Position numbers and translations under genes: made by a program
The notes under the pieces: generated by a model
What the model was told of the DNA's origin: nothing
The model's database searches: none
Seen by the model: only the letters and a program-made list of their open reading frames with translations
Assembly: GCF_014648415.1 (NCBI RefSeq)
Contig: NZ_BMRB01000007.1
Coordinates: 1 to 64,000, forward strand
Length of the DNA stretch: 64,000 nucleotides
Direction: 5' to 3'
Source of the DNA: Actinokineospora fastidiosa
GTDB taxonomy: Bacteria > Actinomycetota > Actinomycetes > Mycobacteriales > Pseudonocardiaceae
Shown here: one piece after another, positions 36,310-44,664 of the stretch
Layout of the letters: each line of letters opens with the position of its first letter
Position numbering within the stretch: the first letter of the stretch is position 1

Positions 36310-36343
36310 CGGTGGCCGTCGCACCCGGACGCGACGGCCACCG
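36310..36343 (+). terminator. Strong hairpin after protease gene
   Basis: A perfect 13-bp stem: CGGTGGCCGTCGC (36310-36322) pairs with GCGACGGCCACCG (36331-36343) around an 8-base loop, 11 bases after the protease stop. No T-run follows, as is common for actinomycete terminators. It also separates the convergent aminopeptidase gene. Confidence 0.8.
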
Positions 36344-36477
36344 ACGCATGCGCGCGGCTTCCTTAGTCACCCCAGGCCGAACTCAGGTCCGGTGACCATC
36401 TCGCTGTCCACGTCCCGGATCAGCGACCCTCTCGACGTGGCGGGATCGACAGCCTGGGCAGCCGCCATCGCGCGGTG

Positions 36478-37896
36478 CTATGCGATCCGCCGACGCGCAG
36501 CGACCCAGTCCGCGATGCCGTCCGGATCGATCGGCAGCGCCGCGGACAGGATCTCGGCGGCGGTGTCGGTCACCACCAGGTCGTCTTCGATCCGGACGCC
36601 GATGCCACGCAGCTCGGGCGGGACGGTGAGGTCATCAGGGTGGAAGTAGAGCCCAGGCTCCACAGTGAGCACCATCCCGGGTGCCAGTTCGGCGTCGTGG
36701 TAGGCCGCGGGTCGCGCGTCCGCGCAGTCGTGCACGTCCAGTCCGAGGTGGTGGCCGGTGCCGCAGACGATGTAGCGGCGGTGGTGCTGTCCGTTGCTCG
36801 CAAGTGCCTCGTCCACCGACACCGGAAGCAGTCCCCAGTCGCTGAGCCCTTGCGCGAGCACGGCCATCGCGGTGTGGTGGAAGTCGCTGAACACCCTGCC
36901 GGGGCGGACTTCGGCCAGCGCGGCGACGTGGGCGGCGTGCACCAGGTCGTACACCTGGCGCTCGGCGGGGGAGAACGACCCGGAGACCGGCATGGTGCGC
37001 GTGACGTCCGCGGTGTAGAGGGTGTCGGCCTCGACCCCGGCGTCGATGAGAATCAGGGCGTCCTCGGCCACCGGACTGTCGCACCTGGTCCAGTGCAGAA
37101 TCGGCGAGTTGGCGCCGGACGCGACGATCGAGGCATAGCCGGGGCCGTTCCCGAGAGTGCGCGCCCGCCGGTCGAAGGTGCCTTGCAGCCAGCGTTCTCC
37201 CCCGGCGAGGACGGCCTTGCCGAACTCGGCCGCGACATCGGCGAATCCCACGATCGTCGCGTCCACCGCTGCCCGCAGCTGCGCGATCTCCCAATCGTCC
37301 TTGATCCGCCGCAGCTCCGCGAGCGTGAGGCGCAGTTCGGGGCTGTGCCCACCGACCAGCGCGCTGAGCCGGGGATCGTCCGCGGGCGCCGCGAGGATGC
37401 CGGGGTGCCTGCCGCGAAGCGCCCGGGAAAGGTCGTCCACGGGGCGGCACGGAATACCGAGGGCACGCGCCCAGTCACCGGGTTCGGCCTCCCTGCCGAC
37501 CCAGAATCGGCTCCGGTCGGCGTCGGCGAAGAAGTCCGCGTCATCGACGGGCGCCGGGGCGGGGAGGAACAGGGTCGCCTCGTGCCCGCCGGCGACCGGC
37601 GTCATGACGAGGACCGCGCCGGGAACCTGGCAGCCGGTGAGCCAGACGAAGTCGGAGTTGGCCCGGAAGCCGTGGAACGTGTCGTTGGACCGGACCGATG
37701 GCAGCCCTGATGCCACCGCGATGCGCTGCCTCGGCAGCGCGGCGGACAGCCGGTCGCGGTGCGCCGCTGCGGCCGCGGCCGTCTCCGGGGCACACGGAGC
37801 GGGTGTCTCCCAGCGGTCCCAGTCGGTCTGGATGGCCGCTCGGAACCCTTCGGCGTCGACCAGTTGGGCCATGTCTCGGCGGGTCCGCCTGCTCAT
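36478..37896 (-). CDS. M24 aminopeptidase P (Xaa-Pro aminopeptidase)
   Basis: This 472-residue cytoplasmic metallopeptidase removes N-terminal residues next to proline. All five dinuclear-metal ligands are readable: Asp in LILIDAGVEA, Asp in TADVTRTMPV, His in VCGTGHHLGLDVHD, Glu in VLTVEPGLYF and Glu in GIGVRIEDDLVV. The N-terminal half is the aminopeptidase P creatinase-like domain (NDTFHGFRANSDFVWLTGC). ATG 37896 is preferred because AAAGG lies 9 bases upstream; ATG 37902 is too close. Beside collagenases it makes sense for Pro-rich peptide use. It is divergent from a LysR gene. Confidence 0.9.
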   Translation of the reverse strand: MSRRTRRDMAQLVDAEGFRAAIQTDWDRWETPAPCAPETAAAAAAHRDRLSAALPRQRIAVASGLPSVRSNDTFHGFRANSDFVWLTGCQVPGAVLVMTPVAGGHEATLFLPAPAPVDDADFFADADRSRFWVGREAEPGDWARALGIPCRPVDDLSRALRGRHPGILAAPADDPRLSALVGGHSPELRLTLAELRRIKDDWEIAQLRAAVDATIVGFADVAAEFGKAVLAGGERWLQGTFDRRARTLGNGPGYASIVASGANSPILHWTRCDSPVAEDALILIDAGVEADTLYTADVTRTMPVSGSFSPAERQVYDLVHAAHVAALAEVRPGRVFSDFHHTAMAVLAQGLSDWGLLPVSVDEALASNGQHHRRYIVCGTGHHLGLDVHDCADARPAAYHDAELAPGMVLTVEPGLYFHPDDLTVPPELRGIGVRIEDDLVVTDTAAEILSAALPIDPDGIADWVAARRRIA

Positions 37897-38063
37897 GCTC
37901 ATGCACCTTTCGTCGGCTGTCGGTGTCACCCAGTCTCGCCGTCGAAGAGGGCGAAGCAGTAATGCGGAGTGGCATAACGATCACTGATAGCGGACCGGTC
38001 ATAGCGCGCTCCTATCCGCCAATTCTATGAATCGGTCGGATCGGCAGAACCTACACTGCACGA

Positions 38064-39005
38064 ATGGACCTGGACCTCCGCCACCTACGCACTGTCGCGG
38101 TGATAGCCGAGACCGGCAACCTGACGAAAGCGGCGGCGGTGCTGGGGCTGACCCAGCCCGCGCTCTCGAGTCGGCTCAAGCGGCTGGAGGGCTGGATCGG
38201 CGCGCCGCTGTTCATTCGGAGGCAGACCGGCATGGAGCTGACCGCGGTCGGCAGGTTCACGCTGCTGCGGACCCGTGCGATCCTCGCGTCGGTCGCGGAA
38301 CTGCGGCGAGGGGCGCTCCAGTTCACCCACAATGTCGATCCGATGATCACCATCGGCGGTTCGGCCGACTCGGTCCTGCTGGGGCTGGCAGACCGCCTGG
38401 CGACTCATCTGCCGCTCATGGAAGCCCACATCCTCATGGAGTACTCGCCGGTGCTGCTGCGCGATCTCGTGTTGGCGGGCCGACTCGATGCGGCCACCAC
38501 AGTGGAATACCCCGGTTTCCCCACCCTCGCCCACGAATCGCTGCACTCCGAGGTCATCGCCGAGGAGCCGGTCTTCATCGCGATCTCGGCCGCCGATCCG
38601 CTGGCCGAGCGCGGCGCGATCGATCTGGCCGACCTGGCCCGCCATCGGTGGGCGATCTCGCCACCAGACGGGGCCGGGTGGCCGGACTGCTTCCGCGTCG
38701 CCTGCGCCGAGCACGGCTTCGATCCGGACGTGCGGTACACCACGCCGAACGCGGGCTCCATCCACGCGCTTGTCACGGCGGGGCGGGTCGTGTCGCCGGT
38801 CCAGCCCTCCTACCCGGCCGACCACCTCGTCGCCGTCCGGCCACTGACCGGGAACCCGGTCGTCCAGCGGCATGTCCTGCTGTGTCCCCGCGACGGAGTG
38901 CTCACCTGTCAGCTCGGTCTCCTGACGGAGCTCGCCACCGAGGCGTACTGGTCGTACGTCCGAGACCACACCGATCATTTCGCACTTCTCCGGTGCGGTG
39001 GGTGA
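38064..39005 (+). CDS. LysR-family transcriptional regulator
   Basis: This 313-residue protein has the LysR HTH MDLDLRHLRTVAVIAETGNL, TKAAAVLGLTQPALSSRLKR and a substrate-binding domain with ITIGGSADSVLLGLADRLAT. It is divergent from the aminopeptidase P gene with a 167-bp gap that contains two ATAGCG direct repeats (near 37986 and 38002), possible binding half-sites. It likely controls that gene. It is followed by a second, related LysR gene, suggesting tandem duplication. Confidence 0.87.
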   Translation: MDLDLRHLRTVAVIAETGNLTKAAAVLGLTQPALSSRLKRLEGWIGAPLFIRRQTGMELTAVGRFTLLRTRAILASVAELRRGALQFTHNVDPMITIGGSADSVLLGLADRLATHLPLMEAHILMEYSPVLLRDLVLAGRLDAATTVEYPGFPTLAHESLHSEVIAEEPVFIAISAADPLAERGAIDLADLARHRWAISPPDGAGWPDCFRVACAEHGFDPDVRYTTPNAGSIHALVTAGRVVSPVQPSYPADHLVAVRPLTGNPVVQRHVLLCPRDGVLTCQLGLLTELATEAYWSYVRDHTDHFALLRCGG

Positions 39006-39149
39006 CCGCCGGGAAGGCGGGCGCCCGGGCCCTGAGGCGCGGCCGAACCAGAGCCGGAGGCCACAGCCGGTTCCGGGAACCGGAGCGCGGGCGTACCTGA
39101 GCACCATGAACCCGGAAACGGACAATCCCCGAAAGGCAGTGTTCGTGCC

Positions 39150-40103
39150 ATGGCTGCCACCAGACTGGAGTTGCGCCACCTGCGCACGCTGTGCGTGATC
39201 GCCGACGCGGGCAGTCTCGGCCAGGCGGCACTGGCTCTGGACCTGTCCCAGCCCGCGGTCAGCAAGCAGCTGAGCAGGTTGGAAGCGCTCATCGGAGGAA
39301 AACTGTTCACCCGGAGCAATCATGGCGTCCGCCTGACCCCCCTCGGTCAGGACGTGGTGGACGAGGCAAGGGACATCATCGCTCGCGTCGATGTGCTCGG
39401 CGTCCGACCGTCGAAGACTTCGGTGGCGGTCACCACGCTGCGGATCGCGGCGACGCACACCCCGGTGCTTCCCGGTCTGGTCGCCAGGATCAAGGCCGCC
39501 TACCCGGATATCGGCATCACGGTGCGCAGCGAGTACGCGATCGACGCGCTGGTGACGTTGCTGGAAACGCGCGAGGTTGACGCTGCCCTGGTGCTTGACT
39601 ACCCCGGTCGGGAACTGCGCGAGTCCGCCACCATCGCTCGGCGCGTCTTCGCGAACGAATCGTCGTTCGTGGCCCTGCCGACCGGACATCCGCTGTCGCG
39701 TCGGGTCGAACTCGCTCTCGACGAGTTGTCGGGGGAGGCGTGGTTCGTCACCCCCAGCGACGGAGCGGGCTGGCCGGACGTGTTCTACCAGGCCTGTGCC
39801 CAAGCGGGCTTCACGCCCGCGAAGACCCACGAGTTCCTTGGTGACAAGGCGCTCCACGGCCTGATCGCTGAAGGTTTGGGCATCACCGCATGCCAACCCA
39901 CCACCGCCGCCGTGCCCGGGGTCCTGGTCAAGCCCCTTCGCGGATCGCCGATCCGCTACCGCCAGCTCCTCGCATGGCATCGCCAAGGCCCCGCTCACCC
40001 GGTGTCGGCCGACCTGCACCGATTCGCCGCGGAGGCGTACCGGGAACTGGCCTCACGGGCGCCGCACCTGCAGGCGTGGCTTCGCCGCCGGGCGCTAGCC
40101 TGA
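39150..40103 (+). CDS. LysR-family transcriptional regulator
   Basis: This 317-residue protein has HTH LELRHLRTLCVIADAGSLGQ, AALALDLSQPAVSKQLSRLE and effector domain LRIAATHTPVLPGLVARIKA. It shares several segments with the regulator just upstream (both have DGAGWPD before the final lobe), supporting a duplication. Its last 176 bases overlap, on the opposite strand, the end of the OmpR-type gene; the LysR C-terminus is the better conserved of the two there. Confidence 0.87.
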   Translation: MAATRLELRHLRTLCVIADAGSLGQAALALDLSQPAVSKQLSRLEALIGGKLFTRSNHGVRLTPLGQDVVDEARDIIARVDVLGVRPSKTSVAVTTLRIAATHTPVLPGLVARIKAAYPDIGITVRSEYAIDALVTLLETREVDAALVLDYPGRELRESATIARRVFANESSFVALPTGHPLSRRVELALDELSGEAWFVTPSDGAGWPDVFYQACAQAGFTPAKTHEFLGDKALHGLIAEGLGITACQPTTAAVPGVLVKPLRGSPIRYRQLLAWHRQGPAHPVSADLHRFAAEAYRELASRAPHLQAWLRRRALA

Positions 40104-40767
40104 GCCCCACTCCGCGCAGCGTGTGCAGGTAGCGGGGGTGGGTCGCGGTGTCGCCCAGCTTACGCCGCAGCAGGTGAAGGTGGACGTCGATCGCGCGGTT
40201 GACGTCGTGCGTCGCTCCCGGCCACACCTCGCGGACCAGGTCGCGTCGGGTCACCACCTCGCCAGCCCGGTTGGCCAGGCAGGCCAGCATGTCGAACTCG
40301 CGCCGGGAGAGGCTGAGCGGCTTGCCGCTCAGCCACGCCTCCCGGCTCGCCAGCTCGATCCGCAGATCGCCGATGGTCAGCGTGCCGCTGCGGTCGCTGT
40401 GGCCGCGGCGGAGCGCCACCCGGGCGCGAGCCAGCAACTGCGCCGCCGAGAACGGTCGAGAGAGGAAGTCGTCGATGCCCGCGGTGAGGAGCCCGGCCGG
40501 GTCCACCGGTCGGGGAGACTCGATCAGGACCAGTGCGGCCGCCGTGCGTCGTCGGATGATCAGGACCGACTCGGTGATCTCCGGGATCGACCCGTCGACC
40601 AGCACCAGGTCGATTCGCTCGCGGCCGATCGCCGCGCATGCCGCGGCAAGCCGGTGTACGACCTCGACCTGGTACCCGGTGTCGGCGAGGGCTCTGGCGA
40701 CGCCAGCGCCCGATCCCGGGGGCGTAAGCAGGAGAATCGACGCAAGCATGGGAGAAGGGGACAGCAT
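39928..40767 (-). CDS. OmpR-type regulator with atypical receiver domain
   Basis: This 279-residue protein has a receiver domain (about 8-118) followed by a winged-helix DNA-binding domain (LTIGDLRIELASREAWLSGK, LSLSRREFDMLACLANRAGE, NRAIDVHLHLLRRKLGD). The phosphoryl Asp site is readable (IDLVLVDGSIPEI), but the N-terminal acidic pair is missing: the strand reads SILLLTPPGSGAG where ILLVDDD is usual. Phosphorylation may therefore be lost. No histidine kinase is adjacent. The natural domain end is near 40100, and a 58-residue Gly/Pro/Arg tail continues antisense through the LysR gene. Confidence 0.78.
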   Translation of the reverse strand: MLSPSPMLASILLLTPPGSGAGVARALADTGYQVEVVHRLAAACAAIGRERIDLVLVDGSIPEITESVLIIRRRTAAALVLIESPRPVDPAGLLTAGIDDFLSRPFSAAQLLARARVALRRGHSDRSGTLTIGDLRIELASREAWLSGKPLSLSRREFDMLACLANRAGEVVTRRDLVREVWPGATHDVNRAIDVHLHLLRRKLGDTATHPRYLHTLRGVGLRLAPGGEATPAGAAPVRPVPGTPPRRIGAGRPTPGERGLGDAMRGAGGSGSAIREGA

Positions 40768-40800
40768 CCGACGTGCCGGGACAACCGGCTTCGCCGAATG

Positions 40801-41778
40801 TCATGGCCCCTCATAACCCGAGGGAATGGCCGGTTCGGGAAAGTGACACGCGACGACTCCCCGGCTGGTGCGGACCAGCTCGGGCCGCTCCACCCGACAT
40901 AGGTCGGCGGCCTTCGGACACCGCGGTCGGAAGGCGCAGCCGGACGGCGGGTCGGCCGGGTTCGGCGGGTCGCCGGACAACACGATCCTGGTCCGCGTGC
41001 GTTCCACCAGCGGATCGGGCACCGGCACAGCCGACAGCAGGGCCTGCGTGTACGGATGAGCGGGCGCGGTGTAGAGCTGCTCGCGATCGGCGACCTCGAC
41101 CACCCGGCCGAGGTACATGACCGCGATCCGGGTGCAGACCTGCCGCACGACCGCGAGATCGTGTGCGATGAACACATAGGACAGGCCAAGGTCGCGGCGA
41201 AGTTCCGCCAGCAGGTTGATGATCTGCGCCTGGATCGAGACGTCCAGCGCGGAGACCGGCTCGTCGGCGACGACCAGCCTCGGCTCGGTGATCAACGCGC
41301 GGGCTATCCCGATCCGCTGCGCCTGGCCGCCGGAGAACTGGTGGGGGTAGCGGTCGATGTGTTCGGCGGCCAGTCCGACCCGATCCAGCATCTGCCGCAC
41401 GGCGGCGCGCTCATCGACCTCGGGCCGCAGGATGCGCAGCGGTGTCCCGATGATCTCACCGACCGTGTGCCTGGGGTTCAGCGACGAGAACGGGTCCTGG
41501 AAGATCATCTGGAGTTCTCTGCGCAGCGGGCGCATCCGGCGCTGGCCGAGATGGGTGATGTCCTGCCCCGCGAACGTTATCCGACCCGCGCTCGGATCGA
41601 GCAGTCGGACGAGCATGCGGCCGGTGGTCGACTTCCCGCATCCGGATTCGCCCACCAATCCGAGTGTCTCGCCCGCGTGCACGGTGAGATCGACGCCGTC
41701 CACCGCCTGGATCACGCGGCGGCGTCCTGCGGGGAACGTCTTGGCCAGCCCGGCAACTTCAAGCAGGGGCGCGGTCAT
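40801..41778 (-). CDS. Oligopeptide ABC transporter ATPase (OppF/DppF type)
   Basis: This 325-residue ATPase is the last gene of the peptide-transport operon. ATG 41778 has GGAGGAG upstream and overlaps the partner ATPase stop by ATGA. It has Walker A LVGESGCGKSTTGRML, signature FSGGQAQRIGIARAL, Walker B RLVVADEPVSALDVS and the Opp C-terminal Cys motif region (PPSGCAFRPRCPKAADLC). The RMLVRLLDPSAGRI spacing is typical of the F subunit. It energises peptide import together with the D-type ATPase. Confidence 0.92.
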   Translation of the reverse strand: MTAPLLEVAGLAKTFPAGRRRVIQAVDGVDLTVHAGETLGLVGESGCGKSTTGRMLVRLLDPSAGRITFAGQDITHLGQRRMRPLRRELQMIFQDPFSSLNPRHTVGEIIGTPLRILRPEVDERAAVRQMLDRVGLAAEHIDRYPHQFSGGQAQRIGIARALITEPRLVVADEPVSALDVSIQAQIINLLAELRRDLGLSYVFIAHDLAVVRQVCTRIAVMYLGRVVEVADREQLYTAPAHPYTQALLSAVPVPDPLVERTRTRIVLSGDPPNPADPPSGCAFRPRCPKAADLCRVERPELVRTSRGVVACHFPEPAIPSGYEGP

Positions 41779-42746
41779 CTCGTCTCCTCCAACAGGTGGC
41801 AGGCGGCGCGATGCGCCGGACCGGGCTGGGGCAGGAGCGGCCTGCTGACCGCGCACGGCAGCCGCTCCTGGCGCTCCGCGCAGCGGGGGTGGAAGCGGCA
41901 GCCGTCGGGCGGGCTCAGCAGCGATGGCGGGTTGCCGGGAATGGGGATGAGCGCGGCCTCGGCGTCACCGTCGAGACGGGGCAGGCAGTTCAGCAGGCCC
42001 CGGGTATAGGGGTGGCGCGGCTCGGCGAACACGGTCAACGCCGGCCCGTGCTCGACCGCGGCACCGGCGTACATGATCAGCACCTCGTCCGCGGCCCGTG
42101 CGACGACGCCGAGGTCGTGGGTGATCATGAGCACGGCCAGGCCGTGGTCCTGCTGGACGCGAGCGATCAGCTCCAGGATCTGCGCCTGCACGGTCACGTC
42201 CAGCGCCGTCGTGGGCTCGTCGGCGATGAGCAGCTCTGGCTCGCAGGCCAGCGCCATCGCGATCATCACCCGCTGGCGCATACCACCGGAGAACTGGTGC
42301 GGGTACTCGGCCAGCCGCCGCTTGGGGTCGGGAATGCCCACCTCGCCCAGCACCTCAGCGGCCCGCAGGCGGGCCGCCCTCCGCCCGGCGCCGAAATGCA
42401 GCCGGTAGGCCTCCGCGATCTGCTCGCCGACGGCATAGGCTGGGTGCAACGACGACAGCGGGTCCTGGAAGACCATCGCCATCCGCCGACCGCGCATCCG
42501 GCGGACCTGGTCAGCCGGGGCACCCACGACCTGGACGCCGTCCACTTCGATCGAACCCTCCACCGCGGCGTCGCGGTGCAGTCCCATGATCGCCAGGCTG
42601 GACACCGATTTGCCGGAGCCGGACTCGCCGACGATGCTCAGGGTCCGTCCCCGGTCGAGGGTGAAGGACAGACCGTCGACGGCGCGCAACGCGCCACGAC
42701 CCGTGGTGAACGTGACCCGCAGATCCCTTACTTCCAGCAGGCTCAT
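41775..42746 (-). CDS. Oligopeptide ABC transporter ATPase (OppD/DppD type)
   Basis: This 323-residue ATPase has Walker [20 protein letters not shown] (the SV form diagnostic of the D subunit), signature [15 protein letters not shown], Walker [15 protein letters not shown] and the C-terminal [22 protein letters not shown] 42746 overlaps the permease stop by four bases, and its own stop overlaps the next ATPase, so stoichiometry is probably set by coupled translation. Confidence 0.92.
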   Translation of the reverse strand: MSLLEVRDLRVTFTTGRGALRAVDGLSFTLDRGRTLSIVGESGSGKSVSSLAIMGLHRDAAVEGSIEVDGVQVVGAPADQVRRMRGRRMAMVFQDPLSSLHPAYAVGEQIAEAYRLHFGAGRRAARLRAAEVLGEVGIPDPKRRLAEYPHQFSGGMRQRVMIAMALACEPELLIADEPTTALDVTVQAQILELIARVQQDHGLAVLMITHDLGVVARAADEVLIMYAGAAVEHGPALTVFAEPRHPYTRGLLNCLPRLDGDAEAALIPIPGNPPSLLSPPDGCRFHPRCAERQERLPCAVSRPLLPQPGPAHRAACHLLEETR

Positions 42747-43732
42747 GAGACGCGCACCCTCGGGTCTACGACTGCGTAGAGGAGATCGACCAGCACCGTG
42801 AAGAGGGTGATGAAGAACGCGGCGAGCAGCGCCACGCCCATCACCACCGGCTGGTCCGACTTGTTGATGGCGTCGATGGTCAGCTGGCCGATACCGGGCA
42901 GCCCGAACACGCTCTCGGTGATGATCGCGCCGCCGAGCAGCGTGCCGAGGTCCATGCCGAACACCGTGACGATCGGCGTCAAGGCCGAACGCAGTCCGTG
43001 CTTGATCACGACGACCCGCTCGGGCAGTCCTTTGGCCCGTGCCGTCCTGATGTACGGCTCGGAGAGCGTCTCGATCATCGACGAGCGAGACAGCCGCGCG
43101 TACATCGCCGCGTAGAGCAAGGCCAGCACGATCCACGGCAGGATGAGGTTGCGCGCCCAGCCGAGCGGGTCGTCCCCGAAGTCCACGTAGGTCGGGAACG
43201 GTAGGAGCCCGGCGACCTGAACGACGAGGTAGAGGGCCATGAGGCCGGTGAAGAACACGGGCAGGGACGCGGCGGTCAGCGTCGCGGCCATGAGCGAGCG
43301 GTCGAGCCCGCTGCCCTTGCGCAGCGCCGAGCCGATGCCCACGGACAGGCCGATGACCAGCCACAGGACCGCGGCGCCCGCCGCGATGGACGCGGTCGTC
43401 GGCAGCCGGTCGACCATCAGGTCCCACACCGGGCGATCGGCCTGGTAGGAGAAGCCGAAGCAGGGGAAACCGCAGCGGACGGCCAAATCTCCGGTGCCGA
43501 TGGTGCGACCGCCCACGATACCGCCCAGGTAGTCGGCGAACTGCTGCCACACAGGCTTGTCCAACCCCATCTGCCGGTGCAGCTCGGCGATGCGTTCTGT
43601 GGTGCAGCTCTTGCCGCACGCCTGGAGCGCGGGGTCGCTGGGCAGCAGGTAGAAGATCGCGAAGGTCGCCGCGCAGACGGTCAGCAGCACGAGCACCAAG
43701 CCCGCGACGCGGCGCAGCGCGAAACCCGCCAT
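42743..43732 (-). CDS. Oligopeptide ABC transporter permease (OppB/DppB type)
   Basis: This 329-residue permease opens with MAGFALRRVAGLVLVLLTVC, the first helix of B-type permeases. It has the usual large external loop, here with CGKSCTTERIAELHRQMGLD and RCGFPCFGF cysteines, followed by five further helices. The EAA-type coupling motif is YIRTARAKGLPERVVVIKHG, and the ending [19 protein letters not shown] is standard. ATG 43732 shares its base with the C-permease stop (TGATG). Confidence 0.92.
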   Translation of the reverse strand: MAGFALRRVAGLVLVLLTVCAATFAIFYLLPSDPALQACGKSCTTERIAELHRQMGLDKPVWQQFADYLGGIVGGRTIGTGDLAVRCGFPCFGFSYQADRPVWDLMVDRLPTTASIAAGAAVLWLVIGLSVGIGSALRKGSGLDRSLMAATLTAASLPVFFTGLMALYLVVQVAGLLPFPTYVDFGDDPLGWARNLILPWIVLALLYAAMYARLSRSSMIETLSEPYIRTARAKGLPERVVVIKHGLRSALTPIVTVFGMDLGTLLGGAIITESVFGLPGIGQLTIDAINKSDQPVVMGVALLAAFFITLFTVLVDLLYAVVDPRVRVS

Positions 43733-44664
43733 CAGGCGCCCTCCTTGGGATCGACGGCGTCGCGAAGGGCGTCGCCGAGCAGGGTGAAGGCGAGCACGGT
43801 CAGGAACAGGCAGGTGCCCGGGATGAGGAAGAACATCGGGTCGATCTGGTACCAGGCCATGGCCTTCTGCAACATCTGTCCCCAGGAGGGGGTGGGGGGT
43901 TGGACACCGATTCCGAGGAAGGACAGGGCGGCCTCGGTGCCGATATTGACCGGGATCGACAGCGCCGCGTACACCAGGATGGGGGCGAGCAGGTTCGGCA
44001 GGATCTCCCGGACCAGGATGCGCATCCGGTGCTGGCCGCCCGCGCGCGCGGCCTCGACGAACTCGCGCCGCCGCAGCGACAGGGTCTGCCCCCGCACGAT
44101 CCGACCGACATACGGCCAGCCGAAGAAGCTGATCACCAGGACCAGCAGCAGCGTGCGGTCGCCGCCCGGCAGCACGGACACCAGCGCGATCATGAAGATG
44201 AGCTGCGGGAAAGACAGGACCAGGTCCATGGTCCGGCTGATGGCCGCGTCCACCCAGCCGCCGAAGTAGCCCGCGGCCATCCCGAGCACGGTGCCGATGA
44301 CGACGGACACGCCGGTGGCCAGCAACGAGATCACCAATGAGACGCGGGCGCCGTAGGTGACGCGGGCGAGGACGTCGCGTCCGTTCACCGGTTCGACGCC
44401 GAGCCAGTGGTCCGCGCTGATCCCGCCCAGCACACCGATCGGCGGCCCGCCGAGGGACTTGTCGATCAGGTCTTCGTTGAACTCGTTCGGGCCGTTCCCG
44501 GTGAGCATGCTGATCAGTGGCGCGAAGACGGCCAGCAGCACGAACAGCGCCACGATGGCCAGGCCGACCCGGGCGGCGCGGTCGGCCCACACGCGTGCGG
44601 CGAGCGCTCGGAAGGGCGCGGCGGGGGCCGTCGGTTCGGCGGCCCCCGCGATCGTCGTCGTCAT
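43732..44664 (-). CDS. Oligopeptide ABC transporter permease (OppC/DppC type)
   Basis: This 310-residue permease has the C-type N-terminal helix (RVGLAIVALFVLLAVFAPLI) and the HWLGVEPVNGRDVLARVTYG segment close to the family HxLGTDxxGRDxxSR consensus. Membrane helices include SLVISLLATGVSVVIGTVLG. The coupling loop is FVEAARAGGQHRMRILVREI. The C-terminal TLLGDALRDAVDPKE is diagnostic. It overlaps the binding-protein gene by ATGA. Confidence 0.92.
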   Translation of the reverse strand: MTTTIAGAAEPTAPAAPFRALAARVWADRAARVGLAIVALFVLLAVFAPLISMLTGNGPNEFNEDLIDKSLGGPPIGVLGGISADHWLGVEPVNGRDVLARVTYGARVSLVISLLATGVSVVIGTVLGMAAGYFGGWVDAAISRTMDLVLSFPQLIFMIALVSVLPGGDRTLLLVLVISFFGWPYVGRIVRGQTLSLRRREFVEAARAGGQHRMRILVREILPNLLAPILVYAALSIPVNIGTEAALSFLGIGVQPPTPSWGQMLQKAMAWYQIDPMFFLIPGTCLFLTVLAFTLLGDALRDAVDPKEGA

